NCBI GenBank assembly: GCA_025062175.1
Contig: JANXAX010000023.1
Location: 1 to 16,053, forward strand
Source of the DNA: Anaerolineae bacterium
GTDB lineage: Bacteria > Chloroflexota > Anaerolineae > 4572-78 > NAK82
Direction: 5' to 3'
DNA length: 16,053 bases
Position 1 is the first letter of the stretch, and each line of letters opens with the position of its first letter. Shown here piece by piece: positions 1 to 7,115 of the stretch. A program made the position numbers and the translations under genes. Under the pieces are notes generated by a model. The model worked only from the letters and a program-made list of their open reading frames with translations. It made no database searches and had not been told where the DNA came from.

Positions 1-173
1 TCGGGTTGATACACCCCGGTTGCCACTTTGATGAGCGTGGACTTGCCGGCGCCGTTTTCGCCCACCAGGGCATGGATCTCACCGGGGTAGAGGGTGAGCG
101 AGACATCGTCCAGCGCCTGGGTCATGTCAAAACGTTTGGACACGTGGCGCAATTCAAGGACCGGTGTGCGCAT
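1..173 (-). CDS. Sugar-type ABC transporter ATP-binding protein (N-terminal part only)
   Basis: This is the first ~57 residues of an ABC ATPase that runs off the left edge. It reads MRTPVLELRHVSKRF, then a canonical Walker A, GENGAGKST, at residues 38-46, followed by LIKVATGVYQP. The wording of the Walker A region and the 'TGVYQP' that follows it is typical of the tandem-domain ATPases of monosaccharide importers (RbsA/MglA/XylG group) and of the related nucleoside importers. The protein would sit on the cytoplasmic face of the membrane and power uptake through a permease pair with a periplasmic-type binding protein. The ATG at 173 is preferred because a GGAG lies 6 nt upstream; an in-frame ATG at 179 abuts that GGAG and is less likely. 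A strong promoter at 439-467 points at this gene. Signature, Walker B and the second domain are outside the window, so the substrate cannot be stated. Confidence 0.88.
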   Translation of the reverse strand, partial: MRTPVLELRHVSKRFDMTQALDDVSLTLYPGEIHALVGENGAGKSTLIKVATGVYQP

Positions 174-438
174 CGCCATCTCCGTTATGTAGGCTGTGTG
201 GGCACCATGATGGTCTGAGGAGGTGGTAGAGGGTAGTAAACCAGAAATGATTCGCAATGCTTCCGTTGCCCTGGTGAATGACCTTATGCACTATGAACCT
301 CATCGTTCCCGGGCATCCCTTTTCAACCCACTGACGGCTGACCTAACCTCACACCGCTTTTTGCGAAAGTGGCAGCGTGATGGTGAGATTGTGCTGCAGG
401 TATCTGCTGACGTGCTAGACTGCTGAGATTTGTTCCAA
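174..438 (-). other. Long 5' leader / intergenic region upstream of the ABC gene
   Basis: This stretch holds no convincing gene. It lies between the promoter at 439-467 and the ABC start and would be transcribed as an untranslated leader of about 250 nt. I see no strong hairpin followed by a T-run and no riboswitch I recognise. Open frames exist on both strands (for example a plus-strand frame at 223-426), but none resembles a known protein. The promoter spacing and leader length leave room for regulation, which is inference only. Confidence 0.4.
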
Positions 439-467
439 ATTATATCACGGACCGTCTTGATTGTCAA
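439..467 (-). promoter_or_regulatory. Consensus sigma70-type promoter for the ABC transporter gene
   Basis: On the minus strand there is a perfect TTGACA (467-462), a 17-bp spacer and a perfect TATAAT (444-439). Transcription would start near 432 and run leftwards into the ABC ATPase, leaving a leader of about 250 nt. Both hexamers and the spacer match the housekeeping consensus exactly. Direction and distance fit the downstream gene. Confidence 0.85.
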
Positions 468-563
468 AGAATCGCAGCTGAGAGGGATGAAACTGCGCCT
501 CCCCACTTGCAGCGTACCTTCCATCGCCAGTGCAGTGTCCCAGTGCGCGTGCCGCCGGCGCGC

Positions 564-1870
564 TCAGCCCGCCCCGAACACCTCGGAATGTGCGCGGAGC
601 TGCTCCAGCAAGTCGCGGTCATGGCAGATGACGATCACCCGATAACCGCGACGGGTCAGCTCCTGGCGCAATTCTACATCCTTCTGGCGCTGCACCGGTT
701 CGTCGTGCACCGTGCTATCGCAGAAGACACACACGTCGGGTGGTAGAAGAAATCGACCACACAGTGCGGCTCGGCGATCTCCCGCTGGGCATCTTTGGGC
801 AGGCGATAACCGCCTGCGACGAGCGTCTCGAGGAAGCGGCGTTCCAACTCTGAGCGCGCATCGGTCAGCGAGCGCAGCCAGACGAGGTGCTCTTCTCCGC
901 TGCGGCCGCCCACGCGCGGCAGCGTGCGCCTGCGCGCCAACGCGGGCAGAGTGGGCAACATGCGCCGCCGGTCGCGGGAAAGGATCTCCCGCTGGTTGTT
1001 GTAGCTCATCGAGCACTCGTGACATGCGGCGATGCACTCCGGCCGCTGGTCGTCCCCGGCGGCGTTGTAGTGGATGCGCTCCAGAGCGGCGCGCGCCACC
1101 TCGGCTAGGGCGTTGGGCTCCTCGACCAGGCGGCGCAACACCCCGCTGCCGCCTTCCGCGATCTCAGAGAGCAGGATGGTGCGCTGCGCCTCGCGGCCGA
1201 TGCGTTCGGCGGCCAACTCCTCCTCTTCCCGCTGATAGACCTGCTCGAGGCCGCGTTGCGAAGCGCACTGGAGGGTAGTTTCAAAGGCGCGGTCGCAGAA
1301 CAGGATGGGGTCGGCGGCGCGATGAGGAGCAGGTTTTGGGTGTCCTGCACTGCCAGGCGCACACGTTCGAGGCGTCGAGGGGAGTGCGCCGGTGTGACGT
1401 TCCTACAGTTCGCGGGCGATGAGCAGCGCCTCGATGGTCTTGCCCGCGCCCACGTCGTCGGCGATGAGCAGGCGCACCGGTTCGAGGCGCAGCGCCATGA
1501 GCAGCGGCACGAACTGGTAGGTGCGCGGGCGGACCGAGATGCGCCCCAGCGCGCGCAGTGGTGCGGTGCCCTCGCGCAGGGTCGGGCGCGCCGCCTGCCA
1601 GCGCAGATGGGTACCGAGCGCATCGGAGAGGTCCTCCAGCCCGGGTGGGGGAAGGTCGCCGGTTGCGGCCGTTCCGCGGGCAGGGGGTAGCCGATCCGGT
1701 CGGCGAGGCGCTTGTGGATGGCGACCACCGCGTCGGTGGCGCCGGTCAACGGGCGGAGCAGGTAGACGTCGGGATCAGGGTGGGGCAAAAGCACCCAATA
1801 GCGGTTGTGCGCCTGCACAATGCAGCCGGGGTTCAGGCAGCGTTCGCGCCTTTGGGACGGCGTCGTCCAT
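564..1870 (-). pseudogene. Decayed helicase with C-terminal DUF1998 and nuclease-like domain (DISARM/SNF2-like relative)
   Basis: Coding similarity is visible on the minus strand but jumps between frames. Piece 1 (~1836-1645) reads LNPGCIVQAHNRYWVLLPHP, typical of the N-terminus of SNF2-like helicases. Piece 2 (~1645-1403) holds RPRTYQFVPLLMALRLEPVR and motif I, LLIADDVGAGKTIEALL, and ends in a TAG at 1403-1405. Piece 3 (~1380-1316), RRLERVRLAVQDTQNLLLI, already belongs to the DUF1998 region, so most of the helicase core is missing. Piece 4 (~1318-740) has EIAEGGSGVLRRLVEEPNAL and the Cys-containing CIAACHECSMSYNNQ. Piece 5 (~741-564) is a Vsr/PDDEXK-like tail, VFCDSTVHDEPVQRQKD, ending at the native stop. 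An ATG at 1868-1870 is the likely original start, again out of frame with piece 1. The full family is roughly a thousand residues or more; about 430 codons remain. Such helicases usually belong to phage-defence or repair loci. The family call is firm, the exact system is not. Confidence 0.82.
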
Positions 1871-1889
1871 TGTATGACGAGAACACCTC

Positions 1890-2450
1890 TTACGAGGCGA
1901 CGGGTTGACCCAGCCCGGCGACCACCTGCGCTCCGCGGCGCAGCGCCTCCTGGTTGGGGAACACCATTGCGCGCCGCGCGGGCGGCATGTGCCGCTCGAC
2001 GGTTTCGACCAGCGCCTCCAGCGGCAAGATGCCCGTCACCGCGGCAAGCGCGCCGACCATCACCGCATTGGCCACGCGCGTGTCGCCGATCTCGGCGGCG
2101 ATGGCATTCGCCGGCACAGCCACGTAACGAATGTCGGTGCGCGTGCCCGCATCGGCGATCAGCGAAGCATTGTAAAACAGCATCCCACCTGGCTTGACCA
2201 AGGGCTCATACTTGCGGAACGAAGGGCCGTTCATTGCGATCACGATGTCGGGGTGGCGCACCACCGGCGAGCCGATCTCCTCATCGCCGAGCACCACCGT
2301 GGCGCTGGCGGTGCCACCGCGCATCTCCGGGCCATAGCTGGGATACCACGTGACGTAGAGCTCCTTGTCCATGGCGGCGTAGGCCAGGATCAGCCCGGCG
2401 AACAAGACGCCTTGCCCTCCGAAACCGGCAATGACCACCGAGGTTTGCAT
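1890..2450 (-). CDS. 2-oxoacid:ferredoxin oxidoreductase, gamma subunit
   Basis: A 186-residue protein beginning MQTSVVIAGFGGQGVLFAG, the signature of the gamma domain of pyruvate/2-oxoglutarate/2-oxoisovalerate:ferredoxin oxidoreductases. YPSYGPEMRGGTA (residues ~37-49) is the other conserved block of the family, and the length matches stand-alone gamma subunits. It acts in the cytoplasm as part of a four-subunit complex that oxidatively decarboxylates a 2-oxoacid with CoA, passing electrons to ferredoxin, or runs in reverse. It is the last gene of a delta-alpha-beta-gamma operon, 13 nt after the beta subunit, with a GGAGG 7 nt before the ATG. The gamma sequence alone does not fix the substrate (2-oxoglutarate, KorC, or branched-chain 2-oxoacids). 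Confidence 0.93.
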   Translation of the reverse strand: MQTSVVIAGFGGQGVLFAGLILAYAAMDKELYVTWYPSYGPEMRGGTASATVVLGDEEIGSPVVRHPDIVIAMNGPSFRKYEPLVKPGGMLFYNASLIADAGTRTDIRYVAVPANAIAAEIGDTRVANAVMVGALAAVTGILPLEALVETVERHMPPARRAMVFPNQEALRRGAQVVAGLGQPVAS

Positions 2451-2463
2451 TGCTCCGCCTCCA

Positions 2464-3261
2464 TCACCGCTTGGCCTTCAGGCGTTGCACCGCTTCGGAC
2501 ACCTTGAACTCGCCCAGCGGATAGTAGGCCACCATCGTCTGTTTGATCCACTGGAGCGCCTCCTGCGGCGAGAGCCCCCAATTGGTCGGACAAGAGGAGA
2601 GGAATTCGACCATGCTGAACCCGGCGCCGGCCATCTGAGCGCGCAAGGCGAGGCGGATGGCGTTGCGGGCATCGCGGATGGTGCGCGCGTCGTAGGTGGC
2701 GCAACGCGCCACGTAGGCGCTTCCGGGCAGGCCGGCGAGCATTTCCGCCATGCGCGTCGGCATGCCCATCGTTTCGACATCGCGGCCCTGGGGAGAGGTG
2801 GTGGTCACCTGACCCGCCAGCGTGGTCGGCGCCATCTGCCCGCCGGTCATGCCGTAATTCGCGTTGTTGACGAAGAAGGCAGTGATGTTCTCGCCGCGCA
2901 TCGCCGTCCACACGATCTCGGACATGCCGATTGCGGCCATATCGCCATCGCCCTGATAGGTGATGACGACCCGGTCGGGGAGCATGCGTTTGATCCCCGT
3001 CGCCACCGCCGGAGCACGTCCGTGCGGCGCCACCACTCCGTCCAGGACCAGATAGCGATAGAAGAACACCGCACAGCCCACCGGCGAGACGCTGATGGTG
3101 TTCTCCTGGATGCCCAGTTCGTCGATCACCTCGGCGATGAGCTTGTTGATCAGGCCGTGCGTGCACCCCGGACAGTAATTGGTGGTCTCCGCGGTGAGGG
3201 CACGCGGCCGGCTATAGACTTTTTGTTCCTGCAGCGCGACAACCACAACCTGTTCGTCCAC
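2464..3261 (-). CDS. 2-oxoacid:ferredoxin oxidoreductase, beta subunit (TPP-binding)
   Basis: A 265-residue thiamine-pyrophosphate subunit. The TPP/Mg motif starts at GDGD (residues 104-107) and closes with VNNANYGMTGGQ (131-142), which is typical of KorB/VorA. The N-terminus has the conserved NYCPGCTHG (28-36), and a third Cys lies in SPVGCAVFF. The N-terminal YCPGC...H pattern fits the short beta subunits of 2-oxoglutarate and 2-oxoisovalerate enzymes rather than the long pyruvate enzymes. The GTG at 3261 lies one base after the alpha stop codon, and the GAGGGG at the end of alpha serves as its ribosome site, so alpha and beta are probably translationally coupled. It catalyses decarboxylation of the 2-oxoacid on TPP and hands electrons to the delta ferredoxin. 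No cluster-binding or active-site residue looks missing. Confidence 0.93.
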   Translation of the reverse strand: MDEQVVVVALQEQKVYSRPRALTAETTNYCPGCTHGLINKLIAEVIDELGIQENTISVSPVGCAVFFYRYLVLDGVVAPHGRAPAVATGIKRMLPDRVVITYQGDGDMAAIGMSEIVWTAMRGENITAFFVNNANYGMTGGQMAPTTLAGQVTTTSPQGRDVETMGMPTRMAEMLAGLPGSAYVARCATYDARTIRDARNAIRLALRAQMAGAGFSMVEFLSSCPTNWGLSPQEALQWIKQTMVAYYPLGEFKVSEAVQRLKAKR

Positions 3262-3262
3262 T

Positions 3263-4318
3263 TTACCCCTCTTTGCTGAGTGTCATAATCCGTTCCAGGA
3301 TCTCCTCCGGCACAGGGACACTGCCGCCCGGACGTCCGTGGAAGTGCACCGGCGCCTGGCCACACACGGCCATGCGCACGTCATCCACCATCTGGCCGGC
3401 GTTCATCTCCACGACCAGCACCGCCTTGACCCGCGCGGCGGCCTGCGCGATGGGGGCATAAGGGAACGGCCACAGGGTGATGGGGCGGATCAAGCCGGCG
3501 CGCACCCCATATGCCCGTGCCTCGCGCACGGCGGTCTTGGCGATCCGACCGACGCTGCCGAAGGCGACCACGAGCAGCTCGGCGTCCTCGGTCAGCCACG
3601 CTTCATAGCGCACTTCCCGTTCGCGGATGCGCTGCAGCTTGGCCTGCAGCTGCCAGTTCATAGCCTCCAGCGTTTCCGCGGCGATGCTAAAGGCGGTGAT
3701 GCTGTTGGGCGGACGGCCGCGGGCGCCGGTCAACGCCCAGGGCGGGGGCGTGCGCGAGCGCTGGCGCATCGGCGGCAGCTCGGCCGGCTCCATCATCTGC
3801 CCGATCAGGCCATCGCCGGCCAGGATGGCGACGGCGCGGTACTTGTCGGCCAGGTCGAAGGCCAACACCGTCAGGTCGATCGCCTCTTGGACGGTGGCCG
3901 GGGCGAGCACGATACAGCGGTAATCGCCATGGCCACCGCCGCGGGTCAGCTGATTGTAGTCCGCCTGGGAGGGTTGGATGTTGCCCAACCCCGGCCCGCC
4001 GCGCATGATGTCCACCACCACTGCCGGCACGTCGGACAGCGCGATGTAGGACAGCCCCTCCTGCATCAGGCTGATGCCCGGCCCGGAGGAAGAGGTCATC
4101 GCCCAGGCGCCCGTGCACGCCGCACCATAGACCATGTTGATCGCTGCGATCTCGCTCTCCGCCTGCAAGAAGACGCGCCCCAGTTCCGGCATGCGCCGGG
4201 ACATATGCTCCAACAACTCGGTCTGCGGGGTGATGGGATAGCCGAAATAGGCATCCACCCCGGCGCGCAACGCCGCCTCGGCGATCGCGATGTTGCCTTT
4301 TAAAAGTTCTTTTGCCAC
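3263..4318 (-). CDS. vorB: 2-oxoacid:ferredoxin oxidoreductase, alpha subunit (VorB-type)
   Basis: A 351-residue alpha subunit starting (GTG at 4318) MAKELLKGNIAIAEAALRAG. It carries YFGYPITPQTE (residues ~24-34), LQAESEIAAINMVYGAA and MTSSSGPGISLMQEG, then the diagnostic RGGPGLGNIQPSQADY and GGGHGDYR blocks. These match the proteins annotated as 3-methyl-2-oxobutanoate dehydrogenase subunit VorB; 2-oxoglutarate enzymes (KorA) are close relatives. The C-terminal half (from ~LLVVAFGSVGRIAKTAV) is the transketolase C-terminal-like domain. With the delta, beta and gamma subunits it forms a cytoplasmic complex converting branched-chain 2-oxoacids (or 2-oxoglutarate) plus CoA to acyl-CoA and CO2, reducing ferredoxin. 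It lies 100 nt after the ferredoxin gene and 1 nt before beta. The substrate assignment rests on overall resemblance only. Confidence 0.93.
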   Translation of the reverse strand: MAKELLKGNIAIAEAALRAGVDAYFGYPITPQTELLEHMSRRMPELGRVFLQAESEIAAINMVYGAACTGAWAMTSSSGPGISLMQEGLSYIALSDVPAVVVDIMRGGPGLGNIQPSQADYNQLTRGGGHGDYRCIVLAPATVQEAIDLTVLAFDLADKYRAVAILAGDGLIGQMMEPAELPPMRQRSRTPPPWALTGARGRPPNSITAFSIAAETLEAMNWQLQAKLQRIREREVRYEAWLTEDAELLVVAFGSVGRIAKTAVREARAYGVRAGLIRPITLWPFPYAPIAQAAARVKAVLVVEMNAGQMVDDVRMAVCGQAPVHFHGRPGGSVPVPEEILERIMTLSKEG

Positions 4319-4361
4319 TGTCGGTTGCTCTCAGCCTCTTGGGGAGTTACCTGTCGCCCCG

Positions 4362-4376
4362 CTCCAGCGCCTGGAG
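4362..4376. repeat. Hairpin between the delta and alpha subunit genes
   Basis: CTCCAG and CTGGAG form a perfect 6-bp stem around a 3-nt loop within the 100-nt gap separating the ferredoxin (delta) and alpha genes. All other junctions of this operon are 13 nt or less. No T-run follows, so it is not a classical terminator; it could be an mRNA processing or stability element, which is inference. Confidence 0.4.
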
Positions 4377-4418
4377 AACGGCCCACCCGCTGCCGCAGGC
4401 AAGCCCGCGTGCAGATGC

Positions 4419-4700
4419 TCAGGCCGGCTCGGTCACGATGACCACCACCTCTTCCACCGGCGGGGCCGCGTGTGGTTTGACCTTGGCTTCGCGGTATACC
4501 TCAATCGCGGCATCGGGGCAGATCATCGCACACAACGCACATCCCGTACACCGTCCTGTCGGATCGACCAGCTCGGCCGGGCGGTAGCCTTTGCGGTTGA
4601 AGGAAGCGCTCATCCGGATCAACCCAGAGGGGCACACCGAGGTACACAGCTGGCAGCCTTTGCATGCTTCGACATGAATCACAATGCGACCTTTTGGCAT
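4419..4700 (-). CDS. 2-oxoacid:ferredoxin oxidoreductase, delta subunit (2x[4Fe-4S] ferredoxin)
   Basis: A 93-residue ferredoxin-type subunit with two complete CxxCxxCxxxCP motifs. The first uses Cys 13, 16, 19 and 23 (CKGCQLCTSVCP), the second Cys 51, 54, 57 and 61 (CTGCALCAMICP). The start MPKGRIVIHVEACKGC is typical of VorC/KorD. The subunit takes electrons from the TPP site of the beta subunit and passes them to soluble ferredoxin. Its C-terminal ~20 residues (rich in Pro, Val and Glu) extend past the ferredoxin fold. As first gene of the operon it is preceded by an AGGAG about 15 nt and a GGGG about 6 nt before the ATG. The context of alpha, beta and gamma genes immediately downstream makes a free-standing ferredoxin unlikely. 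Confidence 0.93.
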   Translation of the reverse strand: MPKGRIVIHVEACKGCQLCTSVCPSGLIRMSASFNRKGYRPAELVDPTGRCTGCALCAMICPDAAIEVYREAKVKPHAAPPVEEVVVIVTEPA

Positions 4701-4751
4701 TTTATTCCCCTATTTCTCCTGGCGAGACCTATGCTCCCAAACGTTCTATAT

Positions 4752-4780
4752 ACAATAACCCTCAAATACATCGAAAGCAA
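4752..4780 (-). promoter_or_regulatory. Possible weak promoter for the 2-oxoacid oxidoreductase operon
   Basis: On the minus strand, TTGCTT (4780-4775) and TATTGT (4757-4752) are separated by 17 bp in a locally AT-rich patch about 50 bp upstream of the ferredoxin start. The match is only 3/6 and 4/6. An overlapping TATATA (4752-4747) is an alternative -10. The position is right for the operon; the assignment is tentative. Confidence 0.3.
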
Positions 4781-5063
4781 CGTCTGCTGAGCTCAATCTC
4801 TGTGAACTCTAACATAGGCAGCCCGGGTTGGCAAAGGCGGGGCGAGGGTGGATCCCCTCACCGGGGTGCATGGAGGTAGACTCAAATCGTGCCGCGCGTC
4901 AGCAAGCGGCCGTCACCCCTCTCGAGTGGGGCATTGGTTGAGGTGAGCGGGGTAAAAACCGCCCCCTGCGGATCGCGGCTTGGGGCGCCATTTCATATTG
5001 CCATTTTAAGGCATTGCCTCGCTCGCCCCCGAATTGGAATGCACCCGCTCCACCTCGCTTCCT
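4781..5063. other. Divergent intergenic region with an imperfect inverted repeat
   Basis: This space separates the leftward oxidoreductase operon from the rightward TPR gene. No gene is convincing; open frames here lack family resemblance. At 4916-4931 a 16-bp near-palindrome centred on CTCGAG has CCCC/GGGG arms and one mismatched pair. It could be an operator between the two divergent units, but a single copy is weak evidence. Confidence 0.3.
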
Positions 5064-5091
5064 TTGACCCCTTGTGGCAGCGTGTTATAAT
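5064..5091 (+). promoter_or_regulatory. Sigma70-type promoter for the plus-strand gene run
   Basis: TTGACC (5064-5069), a 16-bp spacer and a perfect TATAAT (5086-5091). The expected start is near 5098, giving a leader of about 39 nt before the TPR gene at 5137. It is the only good promoter I found ahead of the six co-directional genes that follow, most of which have short or negative spacing. Confidence 0.75.
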
Positions 5092-5136
5092 GGTCGCTGA
5101 GAGCCTGACGACCACCAGAAAGGGAAAAAAGTTTTT

Positions 5137-6249
5137 ATGTGGCTTCCAGGCACATATGAGGACACTCTAACCCATGCCCGTTTCCACGTCCTCGAAGGCG
5201 AGTTGGAGGAGGCAGTCCCGCTGTATGAGCGTCTCATCGAGCGCCTTGCCGGTCTGAAGCCGGAGATCCGCCAACGCCGGCCCGAACTGAGCAGGATGTA
5301 TCGACATAGCTTGGCGGAGCTGGCGCGTGCGCACCACGTCTTGGGCAATTTCGAGCGTGCGCTGGAGCTGTATCGCCAGCTGAGCGCGCTGGAAGATGCC
5401 GAGCAATCCGTGTGGCGTCGCAGCGCTGCCCAAGTGCTCATCGACATGGGGCGCGTGGAGCAGGGGCTGGACGAATTGCGTGCCGAAGCGGTGGCCAACC
5501 CGGGCGACCATGTCATATGGCTGTTGATGGGGTATGAGTGCCTCTATCTGAAGCGCTGGCAAGAGGCGGAAGAAAACCTGCAACGGGCGTTGCGTAGTGC
5601 GGTCACTCCCGAGCAGCAGCTGAGTGTTCATCTGGGCTTTTTTGCCCTACATCGGATGCAAGGGCATGTCGAAGAGGCCCTCGCCATCTGGGAGCGAGCC
5701 TGGCAGGGGAAGAAAGAGGGAGCAAATAACTCTCTCGTTTACCGCATGCTGATCGAACACGGCCAGCTGGAGCGCGCCCGGCGCTATCTCGAGCGCGAGC
5801 CCAACGCGCTGCGCCGCGGATTTTACCAGGGCCTTCTCGATAGGCTCCAAGGCAAAGCGCAGGAAGCACAGCGCCATTGGCAGAGGGTCGCCAAGATGAA
5901 CCCGTTCGAGTTTGAGAACAGCTTTGCGGAATGGGCCGAGGCGGCCCTGCGCATTGACTGGGATCCCGCCGAAGTGGTCAACGTCTTGAACCGGTTCGAG
6001 GATGCCGGCGATACCACGCCTCGAGGGATGGTGCTGTGGGCTATCGCCGCAGCACGCCTCGGACGCACAGACGAGGTGGAACGCGCACTCGAGCGAGGGA
6101 GGCTCATCGTCCGACGGATGAGACCGCGACGCGAAAGGCTCTCGGCCGAGGAATGGCAGCTGTTCGACGAATTGGTGAGCGACGCCGCGATCAAAAACCA
6201 GTTCAAGCACTTCTTCGAAGCCAGCCAGAATGACGCGTCGACTTCTTAA
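5137..6249 (+). CDS. Tetratricopeptide-repeat protein of unknown function
   Basis: A 370-residue soluble, all-helical protein made largely of TPR-like helix pairs. Recognisable repeats include ~residues 15-40 (ARFHVLEGELEEAVPLYERL), 56-85 (LAELARAHHVLGNFERALEL), 90-120, 127-155 (WLLMGYECLYLKRWQEAEEN), and 164-190 (HLGFFALHRMQGHVEEALAI). A later pair sits near 205-235. No signal peptide or membrane segment is visible, so it is probably cytoplasmic. TPR arrays bind other proteins; no catalytic domain is attached and no partner can be named. The ATG at 5137 follows the promoter at 5064-5091; only a weak AAAGGG about 13 nt upstream could serve as ribosome site. It heads the plus-strand run and lies 41 nt before the SAM hydrolase gene. 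The function is unknown. Confidence 0.85.
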   Translation: MWLPGTYEDTLTHARFHVLEGELEEAVPLYERLIERLAGLKPEIRQRRPELSRMYRHSLAELARAHHVLGNFERALELYRQLSALEDAEQSVWRRSAAQVLIDMGRVEQGLDELRAEAVANPGDHVIWLLMGYECLYLKRWQEAEENLQRALRSAVTPEQQLSVHLGFFALHRMQGHVEEALAIWERAWQGKKEGANNSLVYRMLIEHGQLERARRYLEREPNALRRGFYQGLLDRLQGKAQEAQRHWQRVAKMNPFEFENSFAEWAEAALRIDWDPAEVVNVLNRFEDAGDTTPRGMVLWAIAAARLGRTDEVERALERGRLIVRRMRPRRERLSAEEWQLFDELVSDAAIKNQFKHFFEASQNDASTS

Positions 6250-6290
6250 GCTCCAGACCGTTTCATCCTAACGTCTGTTCGGATGTAGCT

Positions 6291-7115
6291 ATGCCGGTCA
6301 TCACCTTGACCACCGATTTCGGCACCTCGGACGCCTATGTGGGTGTGATGAAGGGGGTGATCTTGACCCTTGCCCCCCACGTCACCCTGGTGGACATCTC
6401 CCATGCAGTGCCCCCGCAAGATGTACGGACCGCGGCCTTTTTGCTCTATCAAGCGGAGCTCTTCTTTCCGGCGGATACGATACACGTTGTGGTAGTCGAT
6501 CCGGGAGTCGGCAGCGCGCGGCGCGCCGTGGCGGTGCGCACTCATACCGGGACGTTCGTCGCCCCCGACAACGGGGTGCTGACATATGTGTTGCATCACA
6601 CCTTTGGCTACACGGCCTATCACCTCACCCGCGCGGAATATTGGCTGCCGAGGCTCAGCGCCACGTTCCATGGGCGCGACATCTTCGCGCCGGTCGCGGC
6701 GCGCTTGGCGAACGGCATGCCCCTCTCCCGCCTGGGTGAACCGATCGACGACCTAGTGTGCCTGCCGGTCTCGAAGCCCGAATTTCGGACGCACGACGAA
6801 ATCATCGCCCACGTGCTGCATGTCGACCGGTTCGGCAATCTCATCCTGGACATCACCGCAGACCAGCTGCCCGAGGCGCCGGTGTTTGAAATCATGGGCC
6901 ATCGCATCGTCGGATTGCGCCGCACGTATTCCGAGGCCGCCCCGGGCGAGCTGCTCGCCTACGTGGGCAGCACGCGCCAACATGTCGAGATCGCCTGCTC
7001 GGGAGGGCACGCGGCCGGCCGCATCGGCGCCCAGGTGGGGACGCCGGTGATCATCACGCGCCCAGCCGGGCACGTCAGTCAGATGGATGAGTGCGTGCAA
7101 TGGACGAATTCGTGA
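6291..7115 (+). CDS. S-adenosylmethionine hydrolase (SAM hydroxide adenosyltransferase, DUF62 family)
   Basis: A 274-residue member of the chlorinase/fluorinase/DUF62 family. It begins MPVITLTTDFGTSDAYVG and carries VVVDPGVGSARR (67-78), APDNG (91-95) and FHGRDIFAPVAA (126-137). DRFGNLILDI near residue 180 is the last family block. D70, R77 and H127 correspond to the Asp-Arg-His triad known in the hydroxide-transferring members, which split S-adenosylmethionine into adenosine and methionine. The long loop found in true fluorinases is not evident, so halogenation is unlikely. The physiological role of this family in bacteria is poorly defined. It is cytoplasmic, with no signal sequence. Its 3' end overlaps the murA start by 16 nt, suggesting coupled translation. 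No clear Shine-Dalgarno precedes the ATG. Confidence 0.92.
   Translation: MPVITLTTDFGTSDAYVGVMKGVILTLAPHVTLVDISHAVPPQDVRTAAFLLYQAELFFPADTIHVVVVDPGVGSARRAVAVRTHTGTFVAPDNGVLTYVLHHTFGYTAYHLTRAEYWLPRLSATFHGRDIFAPVAARLANGMPLSRLGEPIDDLVCLPVSKPEFRTHDEIIAHVLHVDRFGNLILDITADQLPEAPVFEIMGHRIVGLRRTYSEAAPGELLAYVGSTRQHVEIACSGGHAAGRIGAQVGTPVIITRPAGHVSQMDECVQWTNS

Noticed and set aside
223..426. Small plus-strand frame with a GAGG upstream
   Set aside because: No recognisable domain, lies antisense to the leader made by a consensus promoter; codon use is not persuasive.
2431..3279. Long plus-strand open frame opposite the beta subunit gene
   Set aside because: Antisense shadow of a clearly conserved TPP subunit; His/Arg-rich composition with no family resemblance.
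3338..4303. Plus-strand open frame of over 300 codons opposite the alpha subunit gene
   Set aside because: GC-rich antisense shadow; the minus-strand VorB-type protein is unambiguous.
4889..5170. Plus-strand frame in the divergent intergenic region
   Set aside because: It runs through the promoter and start of the TPR gene and resembles nothing; intergenic composition.
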